Origin: Catenovulum sp. 2E275
Lineage (GTDB): Bacteria > Pseudomonadota > Gammaproteobacteria > Enterobacterales > Alteromonadaceae
Assembly: GCF_025515275.1 (NCBI RefSeq)
Contig: NZ_JAOPFU010000010.1
Location: 37,617-101,616 of the forward strand
Length of the DNA stretch: 64,000 nt
Reading direction: 5' to 3'
A program made the translations under genes and the position numbers. The notes under the pieces were generated by a model. That model saw only the letters and a program-made list of their open reading frames with translations, was not told the origin of the DNA and did not search any database. This document shows, piece after piece, positions 7,836 to 18,106 of the stretch (its first letter is position 1; each line of letters begins with the position of its first letter).

Positions 7836-9776
7836 CTAACTTTTAGATAAATCGCTAATAAGATAAGTGCTTAGTTGTAACGCTCCGTAATAACTTAAAT
7901 GACTCCCATCAGATGTTAGAAACTCTCCATTAGGATCTTGATACTTGCATTCTGACTCTGGACAAAAGTAATTAGTATAGTCAAGCCTTCGAGATATACC
8001 TGATTGGTCTATTATCGTATAAACATCTGAAATTCTTTTATAATGCTGTTCTTTTGTAAGCTTTGGAAAATATCCTGAAACATTAAGGGTTTGTGACCGT
8101 AAAGTTTCAAATAAAGGATTATAGGAAAACCTTGGTGGTTCGGTAAATACAATTACTTTTATGTTTTTATCCTGCATTTGTTTCACTGTTGCACGAAAGT
8201 TTTTAGCAAACTCAGCTAATCTATCTTCATAGCTCGCATTATGCTTGGCATTAATATCTCGTAAATTACCTTTTTCAATGTTATGTACAAACGAACCGAC
8301 TAAAATCACAGTTTTATAATTATTATCTAGAATATGGCTTAATACTCTCGCATTTACATCTTTGCATACATGACTCACATCAACCCTTTTCATGTTAATA
8401 ATAGGTTGGCAACCAAGCGTTGTTGAGTACTCTATATTGATATCTGATTGCTCTACTAATCGCTCAAATGCGGGCATTAACACATCAGCATGGCTATCAC
8501 CCCATACAAAAACATCAATGTCTGAGTGTGTTTTATATGTACTACGTAGTTGACAGAGTTCATCTTGACCCTTTCGGTACACGTCCGTACATTGTTTTCG
8601 GTTAATAGGTGGTTTTAGGGCTTTATAATATTGTGTAATGATTTGTTTATCGGGATCGACCAAAATAGCATTTGAATTAAAATGAAACGTAGTTAAAAGA
8701 GCGATTAAAATCAATGTTGCTACGCCGTATGTTTTAAGTAGAGCTGAATTGGGGAATTTATGGTGATTTCTAAAAGGAGTTTCTATAAATCGGTAACTTA
8801 GATAACCCAATAAGTAACTCAGTAGTACGATACTAATTATTACATGGGCGGAATGACCTTCTGGAAAAAACCAAAATGCTAAAACAACAATGGGCCAATG
8901 CCATAGGTATACTGAATAAGATATCTTACCTATAAATGTAAATGGACTACTTGAAAGTATCTTGTTGACTAAAATTGTTGGTGAGTTAGATAATAAAATT
9001 AATAAAGCGCCTGTAGTTGGCAATAATGCGCTATAGGAAGGGAAAGGTGTTAAGTGATCAAATGTAAATACACTGATTATAATTAGAGCTAAGCCTAGTA
9101 TGCTCGTTATTGAAGCTATATTTGGTTTGCTAATATTTTTTCCATAAATAGCAGCGCAAGCCCCAATTCCTAACTCCCATGCACGAAAAGGTATCCAGTA
9201 AAACGCAGCGTTTGAGTCATAATTAGTATAAAAAATACATAAAATCAATGATATGATGGTCATTGTTCCTATTACATATAGGGTATACTGGGCCAGCCAT
9301 CGTTTTAGTCCAATCAATAATAGAGGAAAAAATATATAGAATTGTTCTTCGATTGATAAACTCCACGTATGTAACAGTGGTTTTAACTCATGGGCAGAAC
9401 CAAAATACCCTCCTTGACTCCAAAAATAGATATTCGAGGCAAAAACTTGAGTGGTGAAAGCGGATTGAATAAAGTTGTGGTAGAGATTAATTGGATAGAT
9501 AAATGCAAACAACAGAGTCGATACAAATAAAACACAATAAAGCGCTGGCCAGATTCGTCTTATTCGTTTGAGCCAAAAAAGCTTTAGACTAAATTTTTCC
9601 TGAGCAGATTCTTTAAGAATAATCGAAGTAATTAAGTAACCACTGATGACAAAAAAAACATCAACACCGACAAACCCCCCATTAAATAGCTGAAGGCCTG
9701 CATGAAATAACACAACGACAGTAACCGCTATAGCCCTAAGCCCATCTATTTCTGGGCGATATCGTAAAATACTCAT
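7836..9776 (-). CDS. OafA-type membrane acyltransferase with C-terminal SGNH domain
   Basis: A 646-residue integral membrane O-acyltransferase (acyltransferase family 3) fused to a periplasmic SGNH domain, the architecture that O-acetylates O-antigen, peptidoglycan-linked or exopolysaccharide sugars. The N-terminal half begins with YRPEIDGLRAIAV and VDVFFVISGYLITS, has the catalytic-type RIWPALY region and about ten membrane segments to roughly residue 370. The C-terminal domain has the SGNH block I (VFVWGDSHADVLMP) and the terminal Asp-His block (TSDGSHLSYYG). No O-antigen cluster surrounds it, so the acceptor is not predicted. It is monocistronic and convergent with the small lipoprotein. 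Confidence 0.9.
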   Translation of the reverse strand: MSILRYRPEIDGLRAIAVTVVVLFHAGLQLFNGGFVGVDVFFVISGYLITSIILKESAQEKFSLKLFWLKRIRRIWPALYCVLFVSTLLFAFIYPINLYHNFIQSAFTTQVFASNIYFWSQGGYFGSAHELKPLLHTWSLSIEEQFYIFFPLLLIGLKRWLAQYTLYVIGTMTIISLILCIFYTNYDSNAAFYWIPFRAWELGIGACAAIYGKNISKPNIASITSILGLALIIISVFTFDHLTPFPSYSALLPTTGALLILLSNSPTILVNKILSSSPFTFIGKISYSVYLWHWPIVVLAFWFFPEGHSAHVIISIVLLSYLLGYLSYRFIETPFRNHHKFPNSALLKTYGVATLILIALLTTFHFNSNAILVDPDKQIITQYYKALKPPINRKQCTDVYRKGQDELCQLRSTYKTHSDIDVFVWGDSHADVLMPAFERLVEQSDINIEYSTTLGCQPIINMKRVDVSHVCKDVNARVLSHILDNNYKTVILVGSFVHNIEKGNLRDINAKHNASYEDRLAEFAKNFRATVKQMQDKNIKVIVFTEPPRFSYNPLFETLRSQTLNVSGYFPKLTKEQHYKRISDVYTIIDQSGISRRLDYTNYFCPESECKYQDPNGEFLTSDGSHLSYYGALQLSTYLISDLSKS

Positions 9777-9925
9777 TAATTATTTCCATCCCTGCATAGC
9801 TATTATTACTTAGCTTTAATTTTAGTTAAGTTTATAGGTGAATCTTTATTAAATTCAGTTAAGTAAAAAGGATTTCCCTGTAGAAAGAGCCTGTTTAGGT
9901 CTAAAGAGTTTTTCTCTATAAATAC

Positions 9926-11284
9926 TTAGCTGAGCAGCAAAGAGGCGCTGCCTAAAAACGCAAAAATACCGATAATATCTGTTACCGTAGTTAAAATAAC
10001 ACTACCCGCTAAAGCCGGATCAATCCTTAATTTTTTAAGGACGAGCGGAATAGTAACCCCGGATAAACCGGCAGCAAGCATATTCATTAACATCGCAAAG
10101 GCAATGATGCCAGCTAAGGTGAGATCCTGCTTCCAGATCCCAACAATACCTGCAATTAAAACAGCCCAAATTACCCCGTTTAATAAACCTATAGTTAATT
10201 CTTTAATTAATAAACTTCGGGTATTGGTTGGCAAAACATGACCAAGTGCCATTGCACGAATGACCAAAGTTAAAGTTTGGTTCCCTGCAACACCACCCAT
10301 GCTTGGTACTATCGTGTTTAAAATAGCTAATACCGCTAGCTGGCTTAAAATATCTTCAAATAAGTCAGATACCATAGCGGCAAGTAAAGCAGTTAACAGG
10401 TTTACACCTAACCAGATTGAGCGTTTTTTGGTACTTTGAACAACAGGGGCAAAGGTGTCTTCTTCATCGTCTAAACCTGCCATACTCATCATAGAGTGTT
10501 CGGCATCTTCACGGATAATATCAACCATATCATCAATTGTGATTCGGCCAAGTAGGTGATTTTGCTCATTAACAACAGCGGCAGACACCCAGTTATAACG
10601 CTCAAATTGTTGAGCCGCTTCAGACTCTGACATGGTTGCCGGAATTGGATTGACTTCGGTATTCATTAACTGGGCAATTAATAAGTCCGGCTGAGAAGTG
10701 ACTAATTTACTTAAACTGATTTCCCCAATTAAAACGTCACTTTCATCAACAACATAAAGGCTGTCGGTATTCTTAGGTAGTTCTGCACGCATACGTAAAT
10801 AACGTAAAACCACTTCAACCGTTACATCTGGACGAATTGTAACTGTATCTGTATTCATCACAGAGCCAGCGGTAAATTCTTCGTAGGCTAAGGCAGCTTC
10901 TGCTCTGTGTCTGTCCTGATGATCTAGTGAATTTAATACTTCCTGATAAAGCTCATCCGGTAAACTCCGTAAAACTTGAGCTAAATCGTCTGTATCCATG
11001 CCTTCGGTTGCTTCGGCAACCGCTTCTGGCATCATTTGGCGAACGATACTGGTCCGTACATCTTCGCTTAGTTCTTCGAGTATTTCACCATGAAATTCAG
11101 AATCAATTAATTGCCAGAATGCAAAGCGGGTTTTGACCGGAGTAGACTCTAAAATAAATGCAACATCAACCGCAGGCATGTTATGGAGGGCATTACGAAC
11201 GTGCACAAACATACCCCGGTTTAACGCAGCGGTTAACTCAAGTAATGTTTGATTAGACAAGCTTTGTTCGTAAGCTTCAGGCAT
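9926..11284 (-). CDS. mgtE: Magnesium transporter MgtE
   Basis: A 452-residue Mg2+ channel. Residues about 1-130 form the MgtE N domain (repeated helices: HNMPAVDVAFILESTP, LAQVLRSLPDELYQEVL), followed by two CBS domains (about 135-255; AGSVMNTDTVTI, AQLMNTEVNPIPATM) that gate the pore by sensing cytosolic Mg2+. The C-terminal membrane domain has five segments, with the pore signature region GGVAGNQTLTLVIRAMALG intact. It is the last gene downstream of the rpoN-ptsO block on the same strand, separated from ptsO by about 120 bp, so co-transcription is uncertain. Confidence 0.95.
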   Translation of the reverse strand: MPEAYEQSLSNQTLLELTAALNRGMFVHVRNALHNMPAVDVAFILESTPVKTRFAFWQLIDSEFHGEILEELSEDVRTSIVRQMMPEAVAEATEGMDTDDLAQVLRSLPDELYQEVLNSLDHQDRHRAEAALAYEEFTAGSVMNTDTVTIRPDVTVEVVLRYLRMRAELPKNTDSLYVVDESDVLIGEISLSKLVTSQPDLLIAQLMNTEVNPIPATMSESEAAQQFERYNWVSAAVVNEQNHLLGRITIDDMVDIIREDAEHSMMSMAGLDDEEDTFAPVVQSTKKRSIWLGVNLLTALLAAMVSDLFEDILSQLAVLAILNTIVPSMGGVAGNQTLTLVIRAMALGHVLPTNTRSLLIKELTIGLLNGVIWAVLIAGIVGIWKQDLTLAGIIAFAMLMNMLAAGLSGVTIPLVLKKLRIDPALAGSVILTTVTDIIGIFAFLGSASLLLS

Positions 11285-11404
11285 TTATTATTTAATCTCC
11301 GTATCAAAGGTGATTATAGGCAGGTGGAAGTTAGTTTACCTAAAGTAAAAAAAAATGGCTACGACAGAATGACTTATCGTGAAATCTATCTATTTTTGTT
11401 TACC

Positions 11405-11680
11405 TTATTCGCCTTCATGAAAGCGGGCGTTGATTAATGCTTCTACAGCTTCTAATGCGGCTTGGGCATCTTCTCCCTGACACTTTACTTCTATTTCTGT
11501 GCCAGTTGCGCCGGACAATAACAATAACCCCATTACGCTGTTTGCATTGGCGGTTTTGCCGCCGCAAACGATCATAATTTCACTTGTATAAGATTGGGCT
11601 AGTTGTACAAGCTGAGTGGCGGCTCGGGCGTGTAACCCCAGCTTATTTTTGATAAATAAAGTTTTACTGACTTGGTTCAT
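11405..11680 (-). CDS. ptsO: Nitrogen PTS phosphocarrier NPr
   Basis: A 91-residue HPr-like protein of the nitrogen phosphotransferase chain (PtsP-NPr-IIANtr). The phosphorylated histidine is in LGLHARAATQLV. The serine region around GGKTANANSVMGLLLL is conserved, as is the terminal alpha helix ending in INARFHEGE. It follows rapZ by 12 bp, in the conserved rpoN-hpf-ptsN-rapZ-ptsO order, so it belongs to the regulatory PTS and not to a sugar PTS. Confidence 0.95.
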   Translation of the reverse strand: MNQVSKTLFIKNKLGLHARAATQLVQLAQSYTSEIMIVCGGKTANANSVMGLLLLSGATGTEIEVKCQGEDAQAALEAVEALINARFHEGE

Positions 11681-11692
11681 GTTTGGTATCTG

Positions 11693-12550
11693 TTAATGCT
11701 TGGATTGTTCGCGGTGAACAATAGACACATCGGATTGTGAAGCTGCAAAATACCAGCCTAACTCTTCAGCAATATAAACGGATCTGTGTTTACCGCCAGT
11801 ACAACCTATTGCCACTGTTACATAACTACGGTTATTTTGCTCAAGCATAGGTAACCAAGACTCAATACAATCCGCAATTTTACGAATAAACTCCTGAACT
11901 TCTTCATGGCTTTTTAAAAAAGCTTGAACCGGTTTGTCTAAACCTGTCATTGGTCTGAGTGATTCATCCCAATGGGGGTTAGGCAGAAAGCGGGCATCAA
12001 ATACATAATCGGCGTCAGTCGGTAGACCATATTTAAATCCAAACGACTGAAATACCAGTTTTAATTTACCTGCTTTTTTATTTAAAACTTTATTAATAAT
12101 AATTTTGTTTAAGTCGTGAATGCTAAGTTCGCTAGTATCTATAAATAAATCACTGATTTCACGAATTGGGCTTAATAATTCGCCTTCTTCTTTGATTGCT
12201 TCATCCAAACTTAAACTCGCAGTAGTAATCGATAATGGATGCATTCTGCGGGTTTCAGAGTACCTTTTTAATAAGGTTCTATCATTAGCATCCATGTAAA
12301 CCACAATGATATCACTCGATGCTTTTAATTGATCAATAATCTGAGCTAGATCTTGCTGCCAGTCAGAGATATTGCGAATATCCAAATTAAGTGCAACATG
12401 GCTATATTTACCTTTTAAAGCCTCAGGCAAAAAAGGTAAAAGTTGAATAGGTATATTATCAATACAATAAAAACCGGCATCCTCGAGTTGGTCAAGCGCG
12501 GTAGATTTTCCTGAACCAGAGCGTCCAGATAAAATGACGAGCTGTTGCAT
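11693..12550 (-). CDS. rapZ: RNase adapter protein RapZ
   Basis: A 285-residue P-loop protein that, in enterobacteria, binds GlmZ-type small RNAs and directs RNase E to them, linking glucosamine-6-phosphate level to glmS expression. Walker A is GRSGSGKSTALDQLED at the N-terminus. The C-terminal domain carries FGFKYGLPTDADYVFDARFLPNPHW, LTGLDKPV-like GLDKPVQAFL and VAIGCTGGKHRSVYIAEEL, which form the RNA/metabolite-binding half. Whether a GlmZ/GlmY pair exists here cannot be seen. It lies between ptsN and ptsO with very short gaps. Confidence 0.95.
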   Translation of the reverse strand: MQQLVILSGRSGSGKSTALDQLEDAGFYCIDNIPIQLLPFLPEALKGKYSHVALNLDIRNISDWQQDLAQIIDQLKASSDIIVVYMDANDRTLLKRYSETRRMHPLSITTASLSLDEAIKEEGELLSPIREISDLFIDTSELSIHDLNKIIINKVLNKKAGKLKLVFQSFGFKYGLPTDADYVFDARFLPNPHWDESLRPMTGLDKPVQAFLKSHEEVQEFIRKIADCIESWLPMLEQNNRSYVTVAIGCTGGKHRSVYIAEELGWYFAASQSDVSIVHREQSKH

Positions 12551-12554
12551 TAAT

Positions 12555-13001
12555 TTATTCCGTGATTATTTGGTAGAGTTCCTGATTAGTTTGCGCTGTT
12601 CTGATTCGTTTTAAAATAGTTTTATCAGATAATTTTTCTGCAACTGCAGCTAATGATTTTAAATGCGCTTTACATTCGGCTTCGGGAACCAATAGTGCAA
12701 AAAAAACATTAACAGGTTGATTATCAATAGCATCAAAGTTAATTGCATTTTCTGCTGTAATTAATACAGCAACTGTTTGTGTTGAGTTAGATAAGCGGCC
12801 GTGGGGCAAAGCTATTCCATTACCTATACCTGTACTACCTAGTCTTTCCCTATGCATTAAAGCTTCTAGAATATCTTGTTCAGTTAAATCTGTTAACTTT
12901 TGTGCCGCTATTTGACTAATGAGCTCTAAAAGGCGTTTTTTACTTGTAACTGGGACTGCACAAGCGGTGCAGTCCAAGCTTAGAAAAGATTGAATATCCA
13001 T
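12555..13001 (-). CDS. ptsN: Nitrogen PTS enzyme IIANtr (PtsN)
   Basis: A 148-residue EIIA domain of the mannitol/fructose type that receives phosphate from NPr and regulates potassium uptake and other processes by protein contact. The phosphorylated histidine lies in GIGNGIALPHGRL, preceded by LMHRERLGSTGI. The start ATG shares its A with the stop codon of hpf, so the two genes are translationally coupled. An N-terminal CTACAVPVTSKKRLLELIS stretch matches the family. Confidence 0.95.
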   Translation of the reverse strand: MDIQSFLSLDCTACAVPVTSKKRLLELISQIAAQKLTDLTEQDILEALMHRERLGSTGIGNGIALPHGRLSNSTQTVAVLITAENAINFDAIDNQPVNVFFALLVPEAECKAHLKSLAAVAEKLSDKTILKRIRTAQTNQELYQIITE

Positions 13002-13288
13002 TAATGACGTTTCATTTTCTCTTTATGTTTAATGACTTGGCGATCTAGTTTATCAATTAACGAGTCAATTGCCGCATACATATCTGTATGCTCTGCGTTG
13101 GCAAAAACTTCTCCGCCAGTTAAGTGGAGCGTTGCTTCAGCTGTTTGGTTTAGCTTCTCAACATTTAGGATGACATGCACATTGTTGATATGATCAAAAT
13201 GGCGTTCTAGTTTGGCAAACTTAGTATCGACATATTCGCGTAATGAACTTGTAATATCGACATGATGACCAGTTAGGTTAATTTGCAT
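13001..13288 (-). CDS. hpf: Short ribosome hibernation promoting factor HPF
   Basis: A 95-residue short-form HPF that binds the decoding centre of the 30S subunit and stabilises 100S dimers in stationary phase. Signatures are MQINLTGHHVDIT at the start, LREYVDTKFAKLERHFD, and the basic end KLDRQVIKHKEKMKRH. It lacks the C-terminal dimerisation domain of long HPF. It is immediately downstream of rpoN and coupled to ptsN. Confidence 0.94.
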   Translation of the reverse strand: MQINLTGHHVDITSSLREYVDTKFAKLERHFDHINNVHVILNVEKLNQTAEATLHLTGGEVFANAEHTDMYAAIDSLIDKLDRQVIKHKEKMKRH

Positions 13289-13312
13289 AGACTTTTCCTT
13301 TTGGTTTATCGC

Positions 13313-14803
13313 CTATATAAGGCTCTTACGTTGATTAGATGGCGGAATTGATAACGATTCACGGTATTTTGCTATCGTTCGACGTGCAACTTTAATACCT
13401 TGATCCGCTAATAATTCTGCTATCTTGCTATCACTTAAAGGCTTTGCTGGGTTCTCAGCAGAAACAAGTTTTTTAATCAAAGCTCTGATTGCAGTTGAAG
13501 AACATTCTCCTCCATTTTCAGTGCTGACATGGCTAGAGAAGAAATATTTAAGTTCAAAAATACCAGCTGGTGTATGCATATATTTCTGCGTGGTTACACG
13601 AGAGATAGTTGATTCATGCATCTCTACTTCTTCTGCTACATCGTTGAGTACCATTGGTTTCATTGCTTCTTCACCATACTCAAAAAAATCTTGCTGCTGC
13701 TTAACAATACAACGGGCTACTTTTAATAGCGTATCATTACGACTTTCCAAGCTTTTTATAAACCATTTTGCCTCTTGCATATGTGACCGAATAAATTGGC
13801 TATCTGCTGTATTTCGAGCCGTTTTAGACATGGCAGCATATTCAGCATTTAATCTAAGTTTAGGCACACTTTCTGGATTTAGCTCAACTATCCATTGACT
13901 ATTTACTTTTTTAACTGAGACGTCCGGTACTATATATTGTGCTTCTTCTGCAACCACACTATTACCCGGTCTAGGGTTGAGTGATTGAATCAGTTTCATT
14001 ATTTCTCTTAATTCATCTTCTTTTAATTTTGCTTTTCTTAATAAAGTTCGATAGTCCCGATTACCTAAGAGTTCAATATAATTTCTAATTACTAGTTTAG
14101 CTTCATTTAACCAAGGCGTCTCTGGTGCAAACTGATTGAGTTGAATTAATAGGCATTCTTGTGTACTTCTAGCAGCAACTCCAATAGGGTCAAATACTTG
14201 GATGCGTTTTAGGACTGCTTCAATTTCATCCAATTCAATCTCTTCATTTCCTTGGCTGTCTAAAATATCCTGAGCTGTTACTGTTAGATAACCAGAATCA
14301 TCAACAGCATCAATGATTGCAATTGCTATAGCCCTGTCGGTTGGAGAGAAAGGTGTAAGGTCCATTTGCCAAAGCAGGTGATCTCTAATTGATTCTATAG
14401 TTTCGCCTTGATAAACCGTATCGTCATCGGCTGAGTAGCTATTACTGCTACCAGAGGAGCTGCCCTGAGTAAAGTGATCATCCCAGGTACTATCTGTCGG
14501 TAATTGTTCGGGAATCTCTTGGTTTGTGATTTCATCATGGCTGTCTGGAATAGCATACTCTTCTTGAGAGTCATGCTCGTTTGTTTGCTGCTCTTCTTTT
14601 TGTTTTTTATTTTGATGGAAATCTTCCAGAGATTCAAAATCATCTTGATGCTCGTCAGCCTCTAATAGAGGATTGCTATCTAGGGCTTCCTGTATTTCTT
14701 GTTGTAAATCCAATGATGATAATTGCAACAAACGAATAGCTTGTTGCAATTGTGGGGTCATGGTTAGATGTTGACCAAATTTTAGCTGAATTGATTGCTT
14801 CAT
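13313..14803 (-). CDS. rpoN: RNA polymerase sigma-54 factor RpoN
   Basis: A 496-residue sigma-54. Region I is the Gln/Leu-rich opening ([22 protein letters not shown], residues about 5-27) that contacts enhancer-binding ATPases. Region II is the acidic linker (about 50-130) rich in Glu, Asp and Ser. The core-binding domain follows, then the helix-turn-helix ([13 protein letters not shown]) and the RpoN box [10 protein letters not shown] near the C-terminus that reads the -24 element. Its start overlaps the stop of lptB by one base, tying it to the LPS export genes, as in E. coli. Confidence 0.97.
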   Translation of the reverse strand: MKQSIQLKFGQHLTMTPQLQQAIRLLQLSSLDLQQEIQEALDSNPLLEADEHQDDFESLEDFHQNKKQKEEQQTNEHDSQEEYAIPDSHDEITNQEIPEQLPTDSTWDDHFTQGSSSGSSNSYSADDDTVYQGETIESIRDHLLWQMDLTPFSPTDRAIAIAIIDAVDDSGYLTVTAQDILDSQGNEEIELDEIEAVLKRIQVFDPIGVAARSTQECLLIQLNQFAPETPWLNEAKLVIRNYIELLGNRDYRTLLRKAKLKEDELREIMKLIQSLNPRPGNSVVAEEAQYIVPDVSVKKVNSQWIVELNPESVPKLRLNAEYAAMSKTARNTADSQFIRSHMQEAKWFIKSLESRNDTLLKVARCIVKQQQDFFEYGEEAMKPMVLNDVAEEVEMHESTISRVTTQKYMHTPAGIFELKYFFSSHVSTENGGECSSTAIRALIKKLVSAENPAKPLSDSKIAELLADQGIKVARRTIAKYRESLSIPPSNQRKSLI

Positions 14804-15528
14804 TATAATTTAAACTGCTCGCCTAAATATACGTCTCGGACTTGCTTGTTGCTTAATACTTCTTCTGGGCTGCCCGATGCAATTAGTCGCCCCTGACTGA
14901 CTATATATGCTTTTTCGCATACATCCAAAGTTTCTCTTACATTATGGTCGGTAATTAAAACCCCTAATCCTCTATCTTTTAGGTGGGTGATTATACGTTT
15001 TATATCAATCACCGAAATTGGGTCAACTCCGGCAAAAGGCTCATCTAATAAAATAAATTGAGGATCGGCTGCCAAAGCTCTAGCTATTTCGACTCGACGA
15101 CGCTCACCTCCCGATAAAGCCATACCTTGACTGTCTCTGATATGAGTAATATGAAACTCTTCTAGTAACTCTTCTAGTTTAGCTTTTTTTTGCTTTTGCG
15201 TTATATCTTTTCGCATTTCTAAAATAGAAAAGATATTTTGGCTGACTGTTAATTTCTTAAAAATTGATGATTCCTGAGGTAAATATCCAACCCCCGCACG
15301 TGCTCTTTCATGCATAGGATAAAATGTCATATCGGTATCATCAATATGAATAGAGCCTAAATCGTTTTCAACTAGCCCTACTATCATATAAAAAGTGGTC
15401 GTTTTACCAGCTCCGTTTGGCCCTAGCAAGCCTACTATGCTGCCGGATTCAACCGATAAAGAAACATTTTTTACAACTTGTCTTTTTTTATAGGATTTTG
15501 CAAGATCTTTTGCAATTAACTGTGCCAT
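14803..15528 (-). CDS. lptB: LPS export ABC transporter ATPase LptB
   Basis: A 241-residue ATPase that powers extraction of LPS from the inner membrane through LptFG and pushes it across the LptCAD bridge. Walker A ([17 protein letters not shown]), the Q-loop region ([15 protein letters not shown]), the signature [16 protein letters not shown], Walker B ([13 protein letters not shown]) and the H-loop ([11 protein letters not shown]) are intact. The stop overlaps the rpoN start. lptF and lptG are not in the window. Confidence 0.97.
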   Translation of the reverse strand: MAQLIAKDLAKSYKKRQVVKNVSLSVESGSIVGLLGPNGAGKTTTFYMIVGLVENDLGSIHIDDTDMTFYPMHERARAGVGYLPQESSIFKKLTVSQNIFSILEMRKDITQKQKKAKLEELLEEFHITHIRDSQGMALSGGERRRVEIARALAADPQFILLDEPFAGVDPISVIDIKRIITHLKDRGLGVLITDHNVRETLDVCEKAYIVSQGRLIASGSPEEVLSNKQVRDVYLGEQFKL

Positions 15529-16043
15529 TAGTTATCACTTTTTGGGGTTAAAACAGTTCGAACTCTGTTACCACTAGTTTGCTCTGAAGAAGCAACTAAC
15601 TTTTGTAAATTTAGGTTATATTCTATTTTATCACCACTAACCTGACTGCCTTGTTGTGAGATTTGTGCATTACCGGTCAAAGTGAGTATCCGGTCTGCTA
15701 CTCGATAGTGTATTTGATTTGCGCTCGCGGTCAGGTGTGCGCCATTTTCTAGCTCTTGTTGATAATGAGCAGGAGTTCCACTGGCAATAAGTACATCTTG
15801 GTCTTGTTGTGGATTAGCCCCTTTAATTACCTGTAATTTATCGGAGGTCATAAGTAGTGACCCTTGGGATACTTCAACTTTTCCACTAAAAGTTAAAGTA
15901 TTCGTATTGATATCTAATTGCTGATTTTGCGCATCAATCACTATATTCTCTTTAAAATCAGATTCAAGAGCCCATGCGTTTATTTGAATGGCTAATAAGC
16001 CAAATATAAGTTTTTTATTTAACAAGGTAAGTAGCCTGAACAT
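15528..16043 (-). CDS. lptA: LPS transport periplasmic bridge protein LptA
   Basis: A 171-residue periplasmic beta-jellyroll protein that forms the LPS bridge between LptC and LptD. A signal peptide (hydrophobic [13 protein letters not shown]) precedes the OstA-like domain, seen in [41 protein letters not shown] and [23 protein letters not shown]. The start lies inside the end of lptC, giving a 29-bp overlap; the signal peptide supports this start. The stop overlaps the lptB start. Confidence 0.95.
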   Translation of the reverse strand: MFRLLTLLNKKLIFGLLAIQINAWALESDFKENIVIDAQNQQLDINTNTLTFSGKVEVSQGSLLMTSDKLQVIKGANPQQDQDVLIASGTPAHYQQELENGAHLTASANQIHYRVADRILTLTGNAQISQQGSQVSGDKIEYNLNLQKLVASSEQTSGNRVRTVLTPKSDN

Positions 16044-16566
16044 GTTGTGTTAATTCAAATTCTTTTGTCTTAAGATTGCCCTGCAACCCTTTACCTACAA
16101 CCTCAAGTTTATTTCCATGAGCTTGTACTTGAGCTTTACTATTAATAGTATGTTCGGTTAAGTCCATGTTAAGCCTAGACACTTTAATTTCATTAAGCCA
16201 GTCAGTTGGTTCTGTTGATTTTATTAATACATTGCCTTCTAACTCTAAGTGACGATTATCATAAATACCGCTTTCGTTTGCAGTTAATATCCAACTTGAT
16301 TCTTGTTTATCTGAATATAAAACATATTCAGGATGCTGAAAATAAGTAAATTCCAGCTCTTGATAATATTCTAAATTTTCAGCTTTTAGTTTAGTTTGCC
16401 TATGCCCGTCTTGATTATATGAAATTTGGATTAGTTGCTTAATTTGATAATCTGGTAGAGCAACTTGATCTACTTTTTCCTGTGATTGAGGCTCATTAGT
16501 CCATTCGTGCCAAAAATATTGACTAACTGCAATAATAACTAAAACAGATAACAAAAGCTGTTTCAT
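16015..16566 (-). CDS. lptC: LPS export inner-membrane protein LptC
   Basis: A 183-residue bitopic inner-membrane protein that passes LPS from LptBFG to LptA. One N-terminal membrane segment (LLLSVLVIIAVSQYFW) is followed by a periplasmic jellyroll domain with LKAENLEYYQ, ESGIYDNRHLELEGNVLI and LNMDLTEHTINSKAQVQAHG, typical of the family. It overlaps kdsC by 4 bases and lptA by 29 bases in an evidently coupled operon. Confidence 0.94.
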   Translation of the reverse strand: MKQLLLSVLVIIAVSQYFWHEWTNEPQSQEKVDQVALPDYQIKQLIQISYNQDGHRQTKLKAENLEYYQELEFTYFQHPEYVLYSDKQESSWILTANESGIYDNRHLELEGNVLIKSTEPTDWLNEIKVSRLNMDLTEHTINSKAQVQAHGNKLEVVGKGLQGNLKTKEFELTQHVQATYLVK

Positions 16567-17120
16567 ACGCTCATACCTTGGGCTTGTTCTAATATACCGC
16601 GAGTTTGTAAAAATATATCACAAGCTTCTCTAACAGCTCCAAATCCACCTTTATTTCGAGTGGTATAATCGGCCAAATTTAATATAAGAGGGTGGGCATC
16701 TGCAACCGCAATTGCCAATCCAATTTGTTTCATCACAGTTAAATCTGGAACATCATCACCTATATAGGCAACTTGCTGCGCAGTTAAGTTCAACTGTTGG
16801 CATAACTGTTTAAAAGCTTTGGTTTTATCTTCTTGTCCCTGATAAATATGTTGAATGCCTAACGAGGTCATTCGGTTTTCAACAATTTGAGATTTACGCC
16901 CAGTGATAACAGCCACTTGAATACCGGCATTGATGATTGCTTTAATCCCAAAACCGTCACGGGTGTGGAAAGCTTTTAACTCTTCACCATTATTGCCTAG
17001 GTAAATACGGCCGTCTGAAAATACCCCATCAATATCGCAAATAAGTAGTTTGGTTTGTAAAAAAAGTTGAGCGGTTTGATTACTGATGGCACCGTATATC
17101 GTATTGGTTTGATTGCTCAT
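16563..17120 (-). CDS. kdsC: KDO-8-phosphate phosphatase KdsC
   Basis: A 185-residue HAD-superfamily phosphatase that dephosphorylates KDO-8-phosphate in lipopolysaccharide core synthesis. HAD motif I is LLICDIDGVFSDG (nucleophile DxD), motif II lies in VAVITGRKS, and motifs III/IV are in DKTKAF and VAYIGDDVPDLTVM. No cap domain is present, as expected for the tetrameric KdsC type. It starts one base inside the kdsD stop and overlaps lptC by 4 bases. Confidence 0.95.
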   Translation of the reverse strand: MSNQTNTIYGAISNQTAQLFLQTKLLICDIDGVFSDGRIYLGNNGEELKAFHTRDGFGIKAIINAGIQVAVITGRKSQIVENRMTSLGIQHIYQGQEDKTKAFKQLCQQLNLTAQQVAYIGDDVPDLTVMKQIGLAIAVADAHPLILNLADYTTRNKGGFGAVREACDIFLQTRGILEQAQGMSV

Positions 17121-18103
17121 TAAATAACTTTCGCTTTTAATAAATCATGGATATTAATTGCACCAACTGGCTGGGCAAGCTCATTAATGACTACAAATCC
17201 ATTTACTTTTTTATCTTCCATTAACTTTAACGCCTCTGCAGCAAGCATATCTGGTTGAATCGTTACACTACCCGTAGTCATTACCTGATATATCGGGGTG
17301 ATATGAATATTAATTTTTTTATCTAGTGTCCGGCGTAAATCACCGTCGGTAAAAATGCCGGTTAAGGTGTTTTGTTGATTTACAATTGCAACAAACCCTA
17401 AACTTTTTTGGGAAATTTCAATCAGAGCCTCGGCAATTGGAGTATTCTCACTAACGACAGGCAAAAACTCACCTGCGTGCATTAAATCTTTTACTTTGAG
17501 TAATAATTTGCGACCTAGGTTGCCTAATGGATGTGAAAAAGCAAAGTCATCAGCCGAAAATTCCCGAGCTTCGAGCAGTGCAATTGCTAATGCATCGCCC
17601 ATAACAGTTGCTGCGGTTGTACTGGCAGTTGGGGCTAAGCCTAGAGGGCAGGCTTCTTTATCTGCCTTAACTAAAATATGGATATCCGATAACTCAGCTA
17701 AACTAGATTTAGGATTGCTGGTTAAAGCGATCATTTTTGCGCCAATTCTTTTAATTACAGGCACTATAGTCATAAATTCAGAGCTTTCACCTGAGTTGGA
17801 GAGGGCAATCACAACATCTTGTTTACTGATCATCCCTAAATCACCGTGGCAGGCTTCTGCTGGATGCACAAAAAAAGCAGGTGAGCCTGTGCTGGCTAAA
17901 GTCGCTGCAATTTTTCGAGCAACATGGCCTGATTTACCGATTCCGGTCACCACTGTTTTACCACGGCAATTTAATAACAACTCACAGGCTTGAGTAAAGT
18001 TTTGATCAAGAGATTGATAAAGTGTCTTGATAGCTTCTAATTCAATATCAATTACTTGTTTCGCACTATTAATTAATGACTGAGCCTGAGAATCATTTTG
18101 CAC
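17120..18103 (-). CDS. kdsD: D-arabinose-5-phosphate isomerase KdsD
   Basis: A 327-residue isomerase converting ribulose-5-phosphate to arabinose-5-phosphate, the first dedicated step to KDO. The N-terminal SIS domain (TGIGKSGHVARKIAATLASTG, HPAEACHGDLGMI, VIALSNSGESSE) carries the active site. Two CBS domains follow (about residues 205-327; VKDLMHAGEFLPVV, YQVMTTGSVTIQPDML). The order yrbG-kdsD-kdsC-lptC matches the enterobacterial locus. Confidence 0.96.
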   Translation of the reverse strand: MQNDSQAQSLINSAKQVIDIELEAIKTLYQSLDQNFTQACELLLNCRGKTVVTGIGKSGHVARKIAATLASTGSPAFFVHPAEACHGDLGMISKQDVVIALSNSGESSEFMTIVPVIKRIGAKMIALTSNPKSSLAELSDIHILVKADKEACPLGLAPTASTTAATVMGDALAIALLEAREFSADDFAFSHPLGNLGRKLLLKVKDLMHAGEFLPVVSENTPIAEALIEISQKSLGFVAIVNQQNTLTGIFTDGDLRRTLDKKINIHITPIYQVMTTGSVTIQPDMLAAEALKLMEDKKVNGFVVINELAQPVGAINIHDLLKAKVI

Positions 18104-18106
18104 AGT

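Noticed and set aside
13425..13898. Open frame antisense to rpoN
   Set aside because: It lies wholly inside a confirmed gene, has no family resemblance and no SD.
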